Assembly (NCBI GenBank): GCA_028583605.1 | Contig: CM053328.1 | Location: 5,029,304 to 5,093,303 of the forward strand | Direction: 5' to 3' | DNA length: 64,000 nt | Source: Dastarcus helophoroides | Taxonomy: Eukaryota; Arthropoda; Insecta; Coleoptera; Bothrideridae | In this document: piece after piece, positions 15,164 through 28,587 of the stretch | Layout: each line of letters starts with the position of its first letter | Position numbering within the stretch: the stretch's first letter is position 1 | Position numbers and translations under genes: made by a program | Notes under the pieces: generated by a model | What the model was told of the DNA's origin: nothing | Database searches by the model: none | Seen by the model: only the letters and a program-made list of their open reading frames with translations

Positions 15164-17729
15164 CAATTTTTCTTTAAATATCTCGAATTTTTTAAAAAAT
15201 TTCGATTTTTTTTAAATTATATTAATAATTCTACTTTTCCCAAAATATCGACTTCAAAAATAATAAAAAAACGTTTTTTTTATAATTTTTTCTTTCAATA
15301 TCGCGATTTTTTTTTAAATTCAACTTTTTTGAAAATTTGGGATTTTTTTTATATTTAAGACCACAAAACTAACACTTCTTTCAAAATGTCACACTTTGTT
15401 TCAAAATACCGGCTTTTTTTCTCTCAATTTTGTTACAAAATTTGTATCTTTTCTTTTGAAAGTTTCGATATCTTTAAAAATTTTCATTTTATCTCAAAAT
15501 TTTAACTTTTTGATAAAATTTTGATTTTTTTAAGTTCAACTTTTCCGAAAATTTGTATTATTTTTAAATTTCGCTTTTTCAAGGTTAACACTTTCTTCAA
15601 AAATTTGGACTTTTTTTTTGAAAATTTCGATATTTTTTCAGCATTTCCTAACATTTTCTCTAAATTTTTACTTCTGTTGAAAATTTCGACTTTTTTTTAA
15701 ATGTGATTTTCTAAAATTCAGAGCTTATTGCCTAAATTCTGATTTATAAAAATGTTTAAACTTTTTCTTTCTTCTAATATTTCTGAAAATTTCAATTTAA
15801 AAATACTGACTTTCGACTTTTTTTTCATAAATTTTTCCCAAAATGTCGACCTTAAAAAAATACAGAAACATTTTTTTTTCTAATTTTTTCTTTAAAAATT
15901 TCGAATTTGTGGTAATTCCGCCTCTTTTTTTAAAATTTCGATGTTTCATCAGTTTCAGCTTTTTCTGCAAATTTTAAATCCTTTTAAAAACTGTGAAATT
16001 TTGAAAATTTGGGCTTTTTTGAAAATTTAAGAGTTTTTTTTTTGAAATTTGGCATCGTTCAGAATTTCGACCTTGTTTCAAAATTGAGACCTTTCATCTT
16101 GAAAATTTCGACTATTTTTGAAAATACTGACTTTAAATTTCCACTTTTTTATAAGAGAAAAATTGGACTTTTTTAAAATTTTTCCCAGTTTAGAATTTTT
16201 TTCCAAATTTCGATTTTTTTTTTAATTGATTCAATGTTTCATCGACTTTTTTTTAAATTCCGATTTTTCCCAGTTTCGATTTTTTTCCAAATTTCGATCA
16301 GATTCAGCTTTTTTCGGAAATTTTTTGAAATTTTGGACTTTTTGAAAATTTAGAATTTTTTCTGAAATTTGACTTCACTCAGAATTTCGACCTTGTTTCA
16401 AAATTGAGACCTTTCAATCTTGAAAATTTCGACTATTTTTGAAAATACTGACTTAAAATTTCCACTTTTTTTAGAAGAGAAGAATCCAACTTTTTTAAAA
16501 TTCCGATTTTTCCCAGTTTCGAATTTTTTCCAAATTTCGACTTTTTTATGGAAAAATTCAACTTTTTTTCAAAATGTGGACTTCAAAAAAAATGCAAAAA
16601 CACTTTTGTAATTTTTCTTCAACAATTTCCAAGTTTTTGAAAATTTTGACATGAAAATTTTAACTTTTTTTAGAATTTAGACAAAATTAACACTTTTTTC
16701 AAAACACCGGTCTTTGTTTTCCGAAATTCTGACTGAAAATTTGTACCTTTTTTGAAAATTTCCATTTTTTAAAATTTTCATCTTTTCTCAAAATTTTGAT
16801 TTTTTTATAAAATTTTGACTTTTCGTCGAAATTTGACATTTTCATCGAAATTTGACTTCCCGAAATTTGACATTTTCTCGAAATTTGTACCTCCGTTGAA
16901 AATTTCGACTTTTTTGAAACATGGTTTACTTCTAAAATTTAGATTTCTTTTGCGACATTCTAACCTTTAAAAATATCAAAACTTTTTCCTTCTTCTGACG
17001 TTTCTGGAAATACGATTATTTTTAAAAATATTGACTTGAAAATTTCGACCTTTTTTATAAAATTTTTTTTGAAAAATTTCACTTTTTCAAAATTTAGTTT
17101 TCCTCAAATTTTCAAGTTTCGAATTTTTCTCCAAATTTCGAGTTTTTTTTTGAAAAATTCTACTTTTCCCATAATGTCGACTTGAAAAAATACAATAACA
17201 TTATTTTTGTAATTTTTTCTTTGAAAATTTCGAATTTTCCAAAATTTCACCTTTTTTTAAAAAATTTGGGCTTTTTTGAAAATTTAGACCACAAAACTGA
17301 CACTTCTTTCAAAATGTCTGCTTCTTTCTCGAAATTCTGACTGAAAATTTGTACCTTTATTTGAAAGTTTCAATTTTTTTTTTTAATGTTCACGTTTTCT
17401 CGAAATTTTAATTTTTTTATAAAACTTTGACGTTTTCTCAACATTTTTACTTCTGTTGAAAATGCAGACTTTTCAGAAAATACGATTTTTTTTCTAAAAT
17501 TTGGATGTTTTGTGAAATTTTGACTATTTTTTTTTAAACGTCCAAGTTTATCGAAATTCACCTTTTTTTTTGGAAATTTTGATTTATTTTTAGAAAATAT
17601 TAATTAATAACATCGAATCTTGAATTTATCTTTTCAAAATTTCGACCATTTTCCCAAATCGATTTTTGTAATTATTTTTGAAAATTTTGATTTTTATTTT
17701 TTGAATTTTTTCGAATTTAAATTTTTTAA

Positions 17730-18880
17730 AATTATGACTTAAAAAGTTTCCACATTTTTTTAAATTTCAGCTTCTGGAAATTTTCGCTTCTTTCAAAAAA
17801 TCTGAAATTTCGAAAATTTGGATTTTTTGTTGTTGAAATATTGGAGTTTTTTGAAAATTTTGACTTCTTTCGGAATTTGGATGTTTTTTCAAAAATGAAA
17901 CCTTTTAGAAAGCTTGAATTTTTAATCATTTCGTTTTTTTCAAAATTTCGATTTCTTCTCAAATCGACTTTGTAATTTTAGTGATTATTTTATAAATTTT
18001 AAGTTTTTTGAAAATTTAAACTTTTTATAATTATGACTTGAAAAATTTCGACGTTTTTTTTTAAATTTTCAGCTTCTTCTGGAAATTTTCGCTTCCTTTA
18101 AAAAATTTAAAAATTCGAAAATTTGGATTTTTTTTTGAAAATTTTGACTTTCTGAAAATTTAAACTTTTCATAATTATGACCCGAAAACTTTCGCCGTTT
18201 TTTTAACTTTAGCATTTTCTGGAAATTTTCGCTTCTTTTAAAAAATTATAATTTCGAAAATTTCGATTTATTAAGAAAATTTTCATTGTTTGAAAATTTA
18301 AACTTTTCATAATTATGACTTGAAAAATTTCGACGTTTTTTATTAAATTTCAGCTTTTCCTGAAAATTTTCGCTTCTTTTAAGAAATTTAAAAATTCGAA
18401 AATTTGGTTTTTTTTGAAAATTTTGACTTTCTGAAAATTTAAAATTTTCATTATTATGACCTGAAAACTTTCGCCGTTTTTTTAAAACTTTAGTCTTATC
18501 TGGAAATTTTCGCTTCTTTTAAAAAATTTATAAATTCGAAAATTTGGATTTTTTTTGAAAATTTTGACTTTCTGAAAATTTAAATTTTTCATAATTATGA
18601 CCTGAAAACTTTCGCCGTTTTTTAAACTTTAGCCTTTTCTGGAAATTTTGGCTTCTTTTAAAAAAATTAATATTTCGAAAATTTCGATTTTTTAAGAAAA
18701 TTTTCATTTTTGAAAATTTAAACTTTTCATAATTATGACTTGAAAAGTTTCGACGTTTTATAAAATTTCAGCCTTTTCCGTAAATTTTCGCCTCTTTAAA
18801 AATTTGAAAATTTGGATTTTTTTTGAAAATTTTGATTTTTGAAAATTTTGATTTTTTGAAAATTTTGACTTCTTTCAGAA
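17730..18880. repeat. ~140-bp tandem array within the satellite field
   Basis: The landmark aattatgac recurs at 17730, 18029, 18173, 18311, 18452 (one change), 18593 and 18731. Spacings are 138-144 bp, with one gap of two units. Units also share ctttcgccgt or tttcgacgt and aaattttcgcttctttt words. Confidence 0.75.
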
Positions 18881-18990
18881 TTTTAACATCTCTCAGAATT
18901 TCGACCTTTTTTCAAAATTGAAACTTTTTAAACTTTGGTTTTTGTAATAATTTCGCTTTTTTCAAAATTTCAACCAATCACAGCACACTT

Positions 18991-19801
18991 GACTTTTTCA
19001 TTTGAACACCCAATATGTAAATTTTATTTAACCCACCTTCTATTAATAATTCTTAAATTGATAAAAGCACTGTATTAAACCTTAGAAGAGTTTGATAAAT
19101 TAGTTTCTTTAAAAAAATGTATAAAAACTCATGTAATTTTTTCATTCAGAAGTGTAAACCAAATTTATTAACAAAATAACTCAGCAGGCAAAAATACAAA
19201 TTAAAATAAGTAAAGAGTATGAACACGTAATGTAAACATCAAAATTTAGTTTAATAAAATATGCAGAATGCAATAAATATGCAAAAGCGCATAAAATGAT
19301 GTAACATGGCATAATTATTTTTCCCGCTGAATTATTTCATTCTAAATGGTTCAAGATTGTATCCCAATTTGTTTAAAAGGATTTCTACACTTTTTCAAAA
19401 TTATAACTAGCGTTTTCTTTCCAATTCTTAGTTTATTAAAAAAATATATCCCTAATTTTAGATTTTAAACCTACAACTAAACACCTATTAAAAAATTTGT
19501 AAATAAAACTTCCACTGGCCTACATGTCTAGAAAAAAAGTGAAAAATTCTTAAACATACCAGGAATTTACTTTAAAAATCCCTAAATCAAATTGGGTATT
19601 TAAATTGTGCACCCTTAACTTCAATGAATTTAGCAGTCATTATAAATACTACTACGGGGATTAATCTCACCAATTCAGTTTAATTAATAACAAATGTTAA
19701 TTTAACTGAATGAATGATTAATTACTTTGATAATTTCAGGGCCCCAATACAGACACAGCAAATTGTGAGCACCGATTTTATAAAACTTGGAATCTACTAA
19801 C
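18991..19801. other. Spacer; nothing firmly recognised
   Basis: AT-rich, non-satellite DNA between the satellite field and ATAD1. It could contain later exons of the minus-strand candidate at 19802-19909, but none is clear. Confidence 0.35.
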
Positions 19802-19909
19802 CTTTAATTTTGTCTTTGGAGTTTCCGCAACTGGAGCACAAACCCATATATGTCCTAAAACCTCTCGGAACACACGATAGATTTCCTTTAAACTAAGTAT
19901 TGGCAACAT
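19802..19909 (-). CDS. Candidate first coding exon of an unidentified minus-strand gene
   Basis: The minus strand reads an open 36-codon segment starting MLPILSLKEIYRVF and ending TPKTKLK at a donor-like gttagt. Unspliced, it would stop after seven more residues (43 aa). Codon content is more protein-like than the surroundings. It lies about 780 bp upstream of and divergent from ATAD1, so a shared promoter region is possible. The family was not recognised and no second exon was found, so this may be chance. Confidence 0.25.
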
Positions 19910-20687
19910 TGGCAGGTACTACTGTCAAATTTTATTAAATTAACAATTAAAAAAAATCTCTCACTTTGGGACAAATCACTCGATTAGCGCTTGTGAAAGC
20001 GCTCAAAAAACAATTTAATTCACCACCGTCTTGGGACAATTTTAACCAATTTCAACAGTGAAATTGGTTAAAACGTCTAACTTCACGATCGCGAAACGGG
20101 TGCAATTCGGTAAATCGTCGGGCGTTTTTTATCAACAATTCAACTCGACCACAAACGAAGCATAATTTCTGGTTAGGGAGCGCAAACAATGTTATATTTT
20201 TACATTACTTTGGAAAAAACACTGTCAAAATGTCTTTGTCTTTTTTAGAGCACCAAACGCAATCTGGTTACACCAGGGATTTTCATGCTGTTTAAATGAC
20301 AGAAAAGCACTAGACGCTGCCAACTATCGGTTAATTAATTACATTTAGAGTAATGCATTATAAATTTAATTTTAATTACTACGAGGTGATAGTCTAAAGA
20401 GTGTGTATTAATTCTGGTTATATTTTCTGAAATGTGGCTTTTAATTATTTGAAATAATTACTTTTTGTGATGTTCTAGTTGTGAACATAGCCTCAAATCT
20501 GTCAAACTAATGACAGTTGGTTGACGGCACGCTTGCGTACTTCCCCCCAAGTCAAAAGTTACATGTTCAATCTTTTTTTATAGTCTTTGCGTAATTTTTT
20601 CATAAATATAGTGGTTTAATCATCATGTGTTAAACGTTTTCAACTATGTGATTGTGCTTTACTAATTCAATACGACACAAATAACTG

Positions 20688-23167
20688 ATGGCTGACACTG
20701 CCTTTTCCAAAAACGAAATAATCGGTTTAGTTGTAAGACTAACCTTAGTGTCCGCTGTTACTTTTCTAAGTATAAAATGGTTGATGAACCAAGTGGATCC
20801 GACCAACAAAAACAAAAAGAAAGCCAGAAAAAAGGCCGAGGAACAGTTACGAAGGTGAAGTGATTTTTGTTTCTTTTGCATGGTATGTAAATTGCCCTTT
20901 GTCCTCAGGTTAGCCAGCTCGAGCAACACACCTTTGGAAGTTGAGAAGCTGTCAGACTATGAAATGATGATAGCCGCTCATTTGGTGCACCCACACGACA
21001 TTAAAGTGAGTTGGAAGGATATCGCCGGGCTGGAGAGCCTCATACAGGAGCTTAGAGAAACAGTGATTTTACCTATTCAGAGGAAGGAGCTATTTGCGGA
21101 TTCCCAGTTAACAACAGCACCTAAAGGTCGGTGTTTTAGAAATATGTTAAATTGAATGACTTACACAGCAGCTGTTTTAACACAAACTATTCGAACGTAA
21201 TCAGTCAATATTCATTCAAAAATGTGAGGTATTGCTTGAAGGTCACTTTAACTTTGCATGTAAAAAATGTTGCAATAAATGCTCTCTTACAAAGCCAGAC
21301 ATAATAAAATATTTTATTGCTCTTTATCAAAAATTAATATCAGAATTAAATCGCCAATAATGCTGGTGTGTTTGATTTTTAATGACAGCCAATTTTTATG
21401 TTTTATTAATGGTGATAATCTAAATTTTACAACACCAATGCAAATCATACTTACAATTTAAAATATGCTCGTTTTGGAACATATGTTGTTGAAATGGATG
21501 GAGTAGTTGAGCTGCTAATGGCACTATTGAAAGGTTAATATTCTAATCAAAATAGTTTGGCCCAAATTTTTTTGAATGTTCAAAGATGATGCGTTTTTTA
21601 CTTAAGAGGTTTTGAAATTAAAAGTAAAGAAGGTAAGAATTTATTTGTGATCAATGTTTGGTGTGTATATTCAATCGATGTGATTCTAAAAGTAGGACTT
21701 ATAGTACTAAGTAGCTGTAGATTACAATATTGTTCATAAAATTCTTGTTGGAATGTCTGTTTGTTACAAAATGTATCAGATTTCGAGAAAAAAATGTAGA
21801 ATATTTGGACTCAAAGTGGAAATTTAGAGAAAAATATTGAAGAAAAATCGAAATTTTGATTAATAGCTTCAAAAAAACAGATATATCGAATTATGGTTTG
21901 AAAGCAAGATCTAAATTTAAGTAAAGAAGTCAAGTTAAAACTTAAAATTTCAACTTGGGTTGAAATTTTGAAAATAAAGTTACTAATTTTTAGAAAATGT
22001 TGAAATTGTGAGTTTGTAATCTAACTTAGAAAAAAATTGGAGATTAAAAGGTTAAACTTGGGATTTTCAGATAAAAGTTGTATGGATTTATGTAAAGTTT
22101 TGACAAATAAATCGAAGATTTTAAAAGAAAATCTCAGGAAAATTAAAATAAAAACCAAATTTCGAAAAGAAAATAATTTAATATTATTAGAAAAGATAAA
22201 ATTTAGGTTCGAGAAATAATTAAATTGAAAGTATAAACCCAAATTTTGATAAAAAAGTTGAAATTTTGAGGAAATATTGGAAATTTATTTTATGAAAATC
22301 ATTTATAATTTTGATTTAAATCCTAGGTAGGACTTATTTGTAGAAATTTCGATTTGCTTTTTTTGCAGTATCGACTTTCCATAAAAAAAAACTCGAACGC
22401 CTTCCATTTACTCACAATACAAACGTATACCTTTTTCAGGTGTCCTACTACATGGTCCACCAGGCTGCGGTAAAACCCTCATAGCCAAAGCCACCGCCAA
22501 AGAAGCCGGCACCCATTTTATCAATTTAGACGTATCGATTTTAACTGACAAATGGTACGGCGAGAGCCAGAAATTGGCCGCCGCCGTCTTCACATTGGCC
22601 GTTAAGCTGCAACCCTGCATCATATTCATAGACGAAATCGATTCGTTCCTAAGGGCGAGAAATAGCGCCGACCACGAGGCCACCGCCATGATGAAGGCGC
22701 AGTTTATGTCCCTGTGGGACGGTCTAATCACCGATCAAAATTGCACGGTGATCGTGATGGGTGCCACCAATAGGCCTCAGGATTTAGACAGGGCGATATT
22801 GAGGCGCATGCCGGCCACATTCCACGTAACTATGCCCAATATGGAGCAACGGCAGGATATCCTTCGTTTGATTCTTCAGAATGAACCGATAGAAGAAAAC
22901 ATGAACATTGAAGATTTGGCGAGAATTACGGAGGGTTTCTCGGGATCAGATTTGAGGGAATTGTGCAGGAACGCGTCTATATATCGCGTTAGAGACTACA
23001 TGAGGAATCATAATCCTGTTGAACCATCTGTTGTCGATGAGGAATTCCACGATGCCTTGAGGCCGATAACGATGGAGGATTTAAAGACCTCGTTTAAAAA
23101 AATGCGCGCGTCTAAATTAGCCTGCGGCTCGTTGTCGTCATTACAAACAAGAATAGAACTAGATTAG
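20688..23167 (+). CDS. ATAD1/Msp1 mitochondrial outer-membrane AAA ATPase (3 exons)
   Basis: Exons 20688-20854, 20909-21126 and 22440-23167 give 370 residues, close to the ~360 usual in the family. ATAD1/Msp1 pulls mislocalised tail-anchored proteins out of the mitochondrial outer membrane and peroxisomes. The N-terminus has one membrane segment (about residues 9-32, IIGLVVRLTLVSAVTFLSI) and then a Lys-rich stretch. The AAA module holds Walker A GPPGCGKT (134-141), the pore-loop aromatic KWYGES, Walker B IIFIDEID (D193, E194), the NRPQDLD sensor region and ILRRMP with the arginine finger. All splice phases agree (AG|G and G|GT). A 1.3-kb intron splits the coding region just before Walker A. 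The Drosophila orthologue is called nmd. It converges with the carrier gene downstream. Confidence 0.95.
21780..22370. repeat. TCGAAA satellite-like tract in ATAD1 intron 2 (A-rich on plus)
   Basis: Degenerate gaaattttga / aaaagtt words of the common family, in the orientation opposite to the 14.5-19 kb field. It ends about 70 bp before the exon 3 acceptor. Confidence 0.6.
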
Positions 23168-23390
23168 ATTGTGACTGCTGAAAATGGTGTGTAGTAAAAT
23201 GTTGATAGATTACGTTTCAATTCGTTTGTGTGAAAGAGACAGCTGATTATTTTAAATGTGTAAGGTATCTTAGCAGATTTTTTTTTTATTTATTACTGTT
23301 AAATCCTTGTGATATACATTTAACGATATAAATTTTATTCGAATACACTGTTATTTTTTTTCTGGCTAAACTGGAAGATTAGTTGTCACA

Positions 23391-23396
23391 AATAAA
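23391..23396 (+). terminator. ATAD1 polyadenylation signal
   Basis: AATAAA lies 224 nt after the stop codon and is the first clean match downstream. Confidence 0.5.
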
Positions 23397-23399
23397 ATA

Positions 23400-24319
23400 T
23401 TTCAATCTTTTTCATTGTTGTATGTTCCTCCATCTCTAATTTTTGAAGAATAATAAAGTCATCAAAAATATTTCAAGAAAAAATTGGAAATTAAAATTCC
23501 TCATGTAAAAAATAAAGACTTTATTGTCCTGATAAAAATATCAATAAATATCCAATTATAATTTCTGTGACGATTACGACTTATAAGTCTTAAATAGCAG
23601 AAAGAAAACAATAATAAAATAAATAGACAATAAAAACAAATTGGGACTAAATAACAATCCAATATAATATGCATACAACTTGAAAGCTAGCTTTGAGGTA
23701 CCCAAATGCAGTTAAAAAATTGATAACACTACAATTTAACTTACGGGGCAGTTCTTAAAAGAGAAACGATCAAAGCAGCTCTCAAATTTCAGCCCTAAAA
23801 CCATAACATGTACTAGCAGATAATCTCGACAGATTATCAACTAATACAATAAAACTAGATTTCAAAATCCATATACCTTCTTATAATCAGGGAAAAAAAA
23901 ATAAACGATTTCAATTATTTTAATAAACAACTTCAATTATTTTAATAAATAATTTCAATTAGTTTAATAAACAACTTCAATTATTTTAATAAACAATTAA
24001 TAATCCCAAGTTCAAAGCTTCTAAGGTAACTGAAATTATGTACCTTTCTAATTGAGCAGTTTTCCTACTTAACATTATGGAAATATTTCAGTTTTTTGCA
24101 ACGTTAACAAGTGTGGAATAGTTTATTGAGATTGGAAACTTTGGTAACATTTATGATTTACAGGTAAAAAACTTACTAAATTAATTGTCTTGTCTTAACA
24201 TCTATTTTTGCACATTATGCATTATAGTAGCCCAATTGTGTAAGAAATTGGATGTAATTAAGATATTACACTGGTCCCTTGTGCGCACTGACTTTAAAAC
24301 TATTTTAAATTAATTTAGT
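23400..24319. other. Convergent 3' spacer with a 27-28-bp tandem repeat
   Basis: No gene. At about 23909-23997 the unit ttcaattattttaataaac is repeated roughly four times with small changes. The rest is AT-rich sequence between two convergent gene ends. Confidence 0.6.
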
Positions 24320-24325
24320 TTTATT
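24320..24325 (-). terminator. Polyadenylation signal of the SLC25A16-like gene
   Basis: AATAAA on the minus strand, about 20 nt after the stop codon, implying a very short 3' UTR. Confidence 0.4.
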
Positions 24326-24346
24326 TATAAGTGTCAAGTCGGTGAC

Positions 24347-27300
24347 TCAAATTTTCAAACCCGTATCCAATTGAAGAAGCTGTTTCGAGAGCTCATAAGT
24401 AGAAAATGAGACAGCTACCATGGGTATAGCCCTCATGTAATTAATCGACATCCCTCTGTACAACCCCTTCACAACCCCATGTTCCGTGTAGATATGTTTC
24501 AATGTGGAAAACATGCCCGTAGCGAAGTGTTTCGTCGCTGGATTCATAAGCGCCAATTGCATTCTTCGCCTGGTGACATCTAACGGATAACTAACAGATT
24601 GAGCCACCGCGCCGGCTAATCCACCACAAACCAACTTAGCGGGAACAGAAAGGACCAAACCACCGGTGTTTTGCTTACAAGGTCTACAAGTAAAACGAGG
24701 GAAATATTTCATACAACCATACTTTAAGTACTCGAAGCAGTAAAAAGAGAGACCGGCATATGGCACCATCCCCATAAGCGTGGGGACAAAACCGCGATAG
24801 AGAGCCCTAGCACCACCTTCTTCTTTGAATATTGTAGAAGCCGCGTGGCTGATTCCAGAGTAAATATGTTCACCACTTATCTAAAAATAAACAAAGCTTT
24901 AAAAAAGCATGACGTAACATACTATAAGTACCTGGAAGGCCAATCGGGCTCTTATAGTGTCTAGAGGATATGTTAGGGTTACAGCGGTTAAACCGGCCCC
25001 AGCCCCCGCTATAAATTTATCAATGTGGGAGTTTGCTCCAAATATACCGTCTAGGTACCGCTTGTAGAATTCAAACGAAGTAAACTGAGTGGCTGCATAT
25101 GGGAATATGCGTACCATTTGGGCCCCGTTTCCTTTGTAGAGGGCCCACGCGCCTTCCTTCTGAATTACATGCTTCATGCCCAAAAATACGCCATGTTTTT
25201 CATGATGTCTGTTATGCGCTTGTAAGAGGATTTTCACTCGATCTAGGGGAGCTACGGTGGTCTTTGATACCATTCCAGCTATACCTACAAACGAAAACTC
25301 ATCAGTAATAAGTAGAGACCACCAAAATTAGATTTTGGCCCCAATTTAACTCCTAATTCGAGAAAATTCGAAATATTTAAGTCTAAAGTTTCAAACAAAG
25401 TCGATTTAATTCGAAATATTGGACAGAATCCATACAGATTGCAAATTAGGAATCTTGGGAACTCAAATTTCATTTTCTAAAAAGCTTATATATTATTTCT
25501 ATCAAAATTTAGACCTTTTCTAAAACTTGTGAGTGAAATTTAGAAAAGTAATGTCAAGGTTTGTTTTTTAAATCTTTCTGTTTTTCAAATACTTTGGTTA
25601 AAACGTGGAATTTTAATTCATTTTCTTTTGAGAAAAAAAGTCCAGTAAAAAGTCAATGTTCAGAAAAAATCTTAAACTTCGCGTCAAAGTAAAAACTTCG
25701 CGTCAAACGAAAAACTTCGAAGGAAAAACTGAATTTATTTTTAAAAAAATTTTTTCTGAAAACTTCTGCTTTAATTTCAAAGGACTATTTTAAACTTAGA
25801 ATCTTAAGTTATTCTCTTTTAAGAAAAAAAGTCCAATGAAAAGTCATTTTAAACTTCGCATGAAATTGAAAACTTTGAAAGGAAAACTAAATTTACTTAA
25901 AAAAATATTTCTGAAAATATCTACTTTCATTTCCAAGGACTTTTTTACTGGAAAAAAATCTGAAATTTTGAAAAAAATTAATAATTAAGTATAAAAAATA
26001 GACCTAACTTGAATTTTGTTTCATTTGCACGAATATTATGTTCAGGAAGTTATATTTGTTAAACAAAAAACATATTCTTGCAAATCGCACAAAATTCAAG
26101 TCAATCTATTTCTTTTTTACTTTTTAATTTTTTTCCTTCAAAATTTCGAATTTTTCCGGAATTTAAGTTCTGAACGAAATTTAGAGAAAAAAGTTCTGGT
26201 TTCTTTTCCAAATTTTTCTGTTTTTCTAAAACTGTAAGTTTAAACTTGGAATTTTGATTTATTTATTTTCTTTTGAGAGAAAAAGGTTGGATGAAAAGCC
26301 AAAATGTTTAGACAACGCCTAAATTTTGGGTCAAAATGGAAAACTTCGAAACTTCTAAAAATGTCGATTTTTATTTGGCAACTTTGACTTTTTAATAAGT
26401 TTTGGAAATTTGATTTCTTAAACAAAACGTCTAATATTCGTGCAAATCGCAAAAACATTACAAAATTCAAGTGTTTCGATATTTCGACTTTCTTCTCGAA
26501 ATGTTCAAAAATTTTAATTTTTATATATTTTGGGTTTCTTCCAAAATTTGAACTTTTTTTCTCAAAATGCGGACTTTAAGCTTGAAATATTTACTCTAAA
26601 ATCCAAGGTTTCGAAAGAAGCTTAACTTATAAAAATAAGTTCTCAAAGTTTCTTTGATTTTTTCTAGAATTTTTAATTTTAACATCGAAAGATCGACTTT
26701 TTTAAGCCAAATCAGGTGTTTAAAAGCCAAAATTTCGAGAAAAAGATTGAATATTTCAGTTTAAAGTCGTTTTCCAAATTAAAAGTCTGAATTTCAAAAT
26801 TAAAGTCACTCATTCTAGAATCAAACCAAAACCATAAGGATGTCGTATAAATTACAAGATTATCTTTAGAAGTGTTTAGTTGCATATCAATATTCAGAGT
26901 TTATATCAGCAATTTTTAATTTCTTAATTGTTTAAGAATACCAACTTGAGGTTTCCAAATTTTCACCTTAATCCCAACATTTTTCACGATATTTTGTCAA
27001 AAGTTCTAAGTTTAGCTCAAAATTAATGAACTTTTCTCGAAAACTCATGGAAAAGTCATATTCTTATGAGTTTAACAAAGTTTTTCTCAAACTTTAGACT
27101 CCCTTAGATTTTAAACTGCTTTCCTTACATTTTAAACTCTAAAATTCCAGAATGTATTCATTATAAATTTCAATGTTTTTTTCGACTTTTTGAAACCTTC
27201 TATGCTTTAACTTGAAAATGGCACTTTTCCCCAAAACTGCAGTCATAAAATCAAAAGCTCGAATTAAATTTTGAATATGTTTGATAAATTTTGAGAGTTT

Positions 27301-27996
27301 CTCAAATTTTGAACTTATCTCAAAATTTTGAACTTATTTCAAAATTCCGGGTTTAAACTTTGGATTTTTTGAAATAAATTTTAATTAATTATATAGAATT
27401 ATCGAGTTTTCTGGCAATCTTCTCAGTTTAAACTAAAAATTTTAAATTGTTTGCACAAAATATCAACTTTTTTTTTAATATCGAGTTTAATCTATAATGA
27501 CAATCGATACATTTACATTAAACAAAGATCCAACGCAATCGCTGCTTGGGGCAATCTGTAAGAGTTGCCAATCCTTAACAGAAGGTTACTGAAAATCTAG
27601 AGTTGTGGAAGGAGTAACTGATGAAGAAAAAGCCAATAAAACATGAACGAAAATAACACTACTTCGCAAACACAGACTCAGAGAATATTCACATCAACAT
27701 TATTAATAAAAAATGAATTGCTAAATTAAACAATAATTTAATTACCTAAGCTAACATATCATTATTAATGAAAAATTAATAGCTAAATTAATCAATAATT
27801 TAATTACATAAGCCGTAATAACACCCGAATACAAGACGTGGGCAACGATTTAATGAAATCTAGAGATATTAACAATAGTAAATAAATTATTAAATGGTTC
27901 AATATAAAATATAATCCGATGACCCCTCTACTCACCTCCAGCCAGAAGATTCTTGCACACAAACTGAAAATTTGGATTATCAGTCTTCAGAGCCAT
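24347..27996 (-). CDS. SLC25A16-like mitochondrial carrier (3 exons)
   Basis: Exons 27996-27936, 25284-24932 and 24880-24347 give 315 residues. Exon 1 (20 codons plus one base) begins MALKTDNPNFQFVCKNLLAG and joins in phase 1 to GIAGMVSKTTVAPLDRVKI. The three-fold mitochondrial carrier repeat is clear from its signatures APLDRVK, YPLDTIR and YPLDVTRR, each followed at the usual distance by a G-x-x-x-[FLY]-[KR]-G motif (LYKGNG, LYRGF, LYRGMS). Overall resemblance is to SLC25A16 (Graves disease carrier) and its relatives, inner-membrane carriers linked to coenzyme A transport. The substrate is not provable from sequence. SLC25A42 is the main alternative, but the APLDRVKILLQAHN segment favours SLC25A16. 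Intron 1 is 2651 bp, mostly satellite. Intron 2 is 51 bp. Confidence 0.93.
25310..27480. repeat. TCGAAA satellite-like tract in the carrier's intron 1
   Basis: Mixed T-rich and A-rich degenerate words (aaacttcg, tttcgac, cgaaatt). Fragments such as aacttcgcgtcaaa at 25676-25710 are locally duplicated. Confidence 0.6.
27530..27690. repeat. Dispersed repeat shared with 49.88-49.98 kb
   Basis: It shares the words agaaaaagccaataaaac and actacttcgcaaa, in the same order and spacing, with 49925-49970 (aaagaaaaagccaataaaac, actactttgcaaa). No coding content. Confidence 0.5.
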
Positions 27997-28323
27997 TTTT
28001 ACGGATTTAAAATAATAATAGAATTGTTATATCAACAGGTGGATTCCAAGAATGCAGACAACTTTCTCTTTACACATCGTTCCTCTTCATGTACTGAAAG
28101 TTTACAAAATTGGTCATCAGTTACGAAATTTCACTTTTAAAGTTGCTTTGGTCAAATGCACCAAACTAGCAATTTATAGATAAGCGCGATTATTTCAAAA
28201 CAAATTTATCTGCCGAATACGTTTGCCTATTCAGCGGTTCGTAAGTTGTAGTGGAAAACATACAAAGTTTACTTTCATTTCATAAGAAATAATAGGTCTA
28301 TTGACCCCACTGACCGTGACACT

Positions 28324-28587
28324 TTAACCCACTAACCTATAACCAGTTTTTGAACAAAACCATAAACTGATTTGGGAAATTGAACAAAAGCTTACAGATT
28401 TCAAATTGGATAACAGACGGTTCAAAGTATCTTGTCGTAAGTTAAAAATAGACGAACGAATAGCAGACACGACGTCTAGGTTATGCCAACAATTTAGCGT
28501 TTTAGTTGAAATATCGCAAATGTCATCTAAAATTTTTTGATAATATGGAAAAACTACGTACGTATCTACCACATATTTTCTTCTCAA
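28324..28587 (-). CDS. Unidentified ORF, possible first exon
   Basis: An open 87-codon minus-strand frame begins MRRKYVVDTYVVFPYYQKIL and then looks helical (LDDICDISTKTLNCW, LRQDTLNRLLSNLK). A donor-like gtaagc occurs after LLSNLKS. The region lies upstream of the carrier's first exon on the same strand. No family was recognised and no downstream partner exon was found. It could be chance, and it deserves an RNA check. Confidence 0.25.
   Translation of the reverse strand: MRRKYVVDTYVVFPYYQKILDDICDISTKTLNCWHNLDVVSAIRSSIFNLRQDTLNRLLSNLKSVSFCSISQISLWFCSKTGYRLVG

Larger units (their letters stand above)
14521..18990. repeat. Long TTTCGAC/TTTTTGAAAATTT satellite-like field (T-rich on plus)
   Basis: About 4.5 kb of the common degenerate motif, interrupted by the fold-back element at 14916-15151. 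At least two higher-order periods are visible. One is a ~320-bp duplication, with the word agaatttcgaccttgtttca starting at 16061 and 16381. The other is a ~140-bp tandem array at about 17730-18880. Confidence 0.8.
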
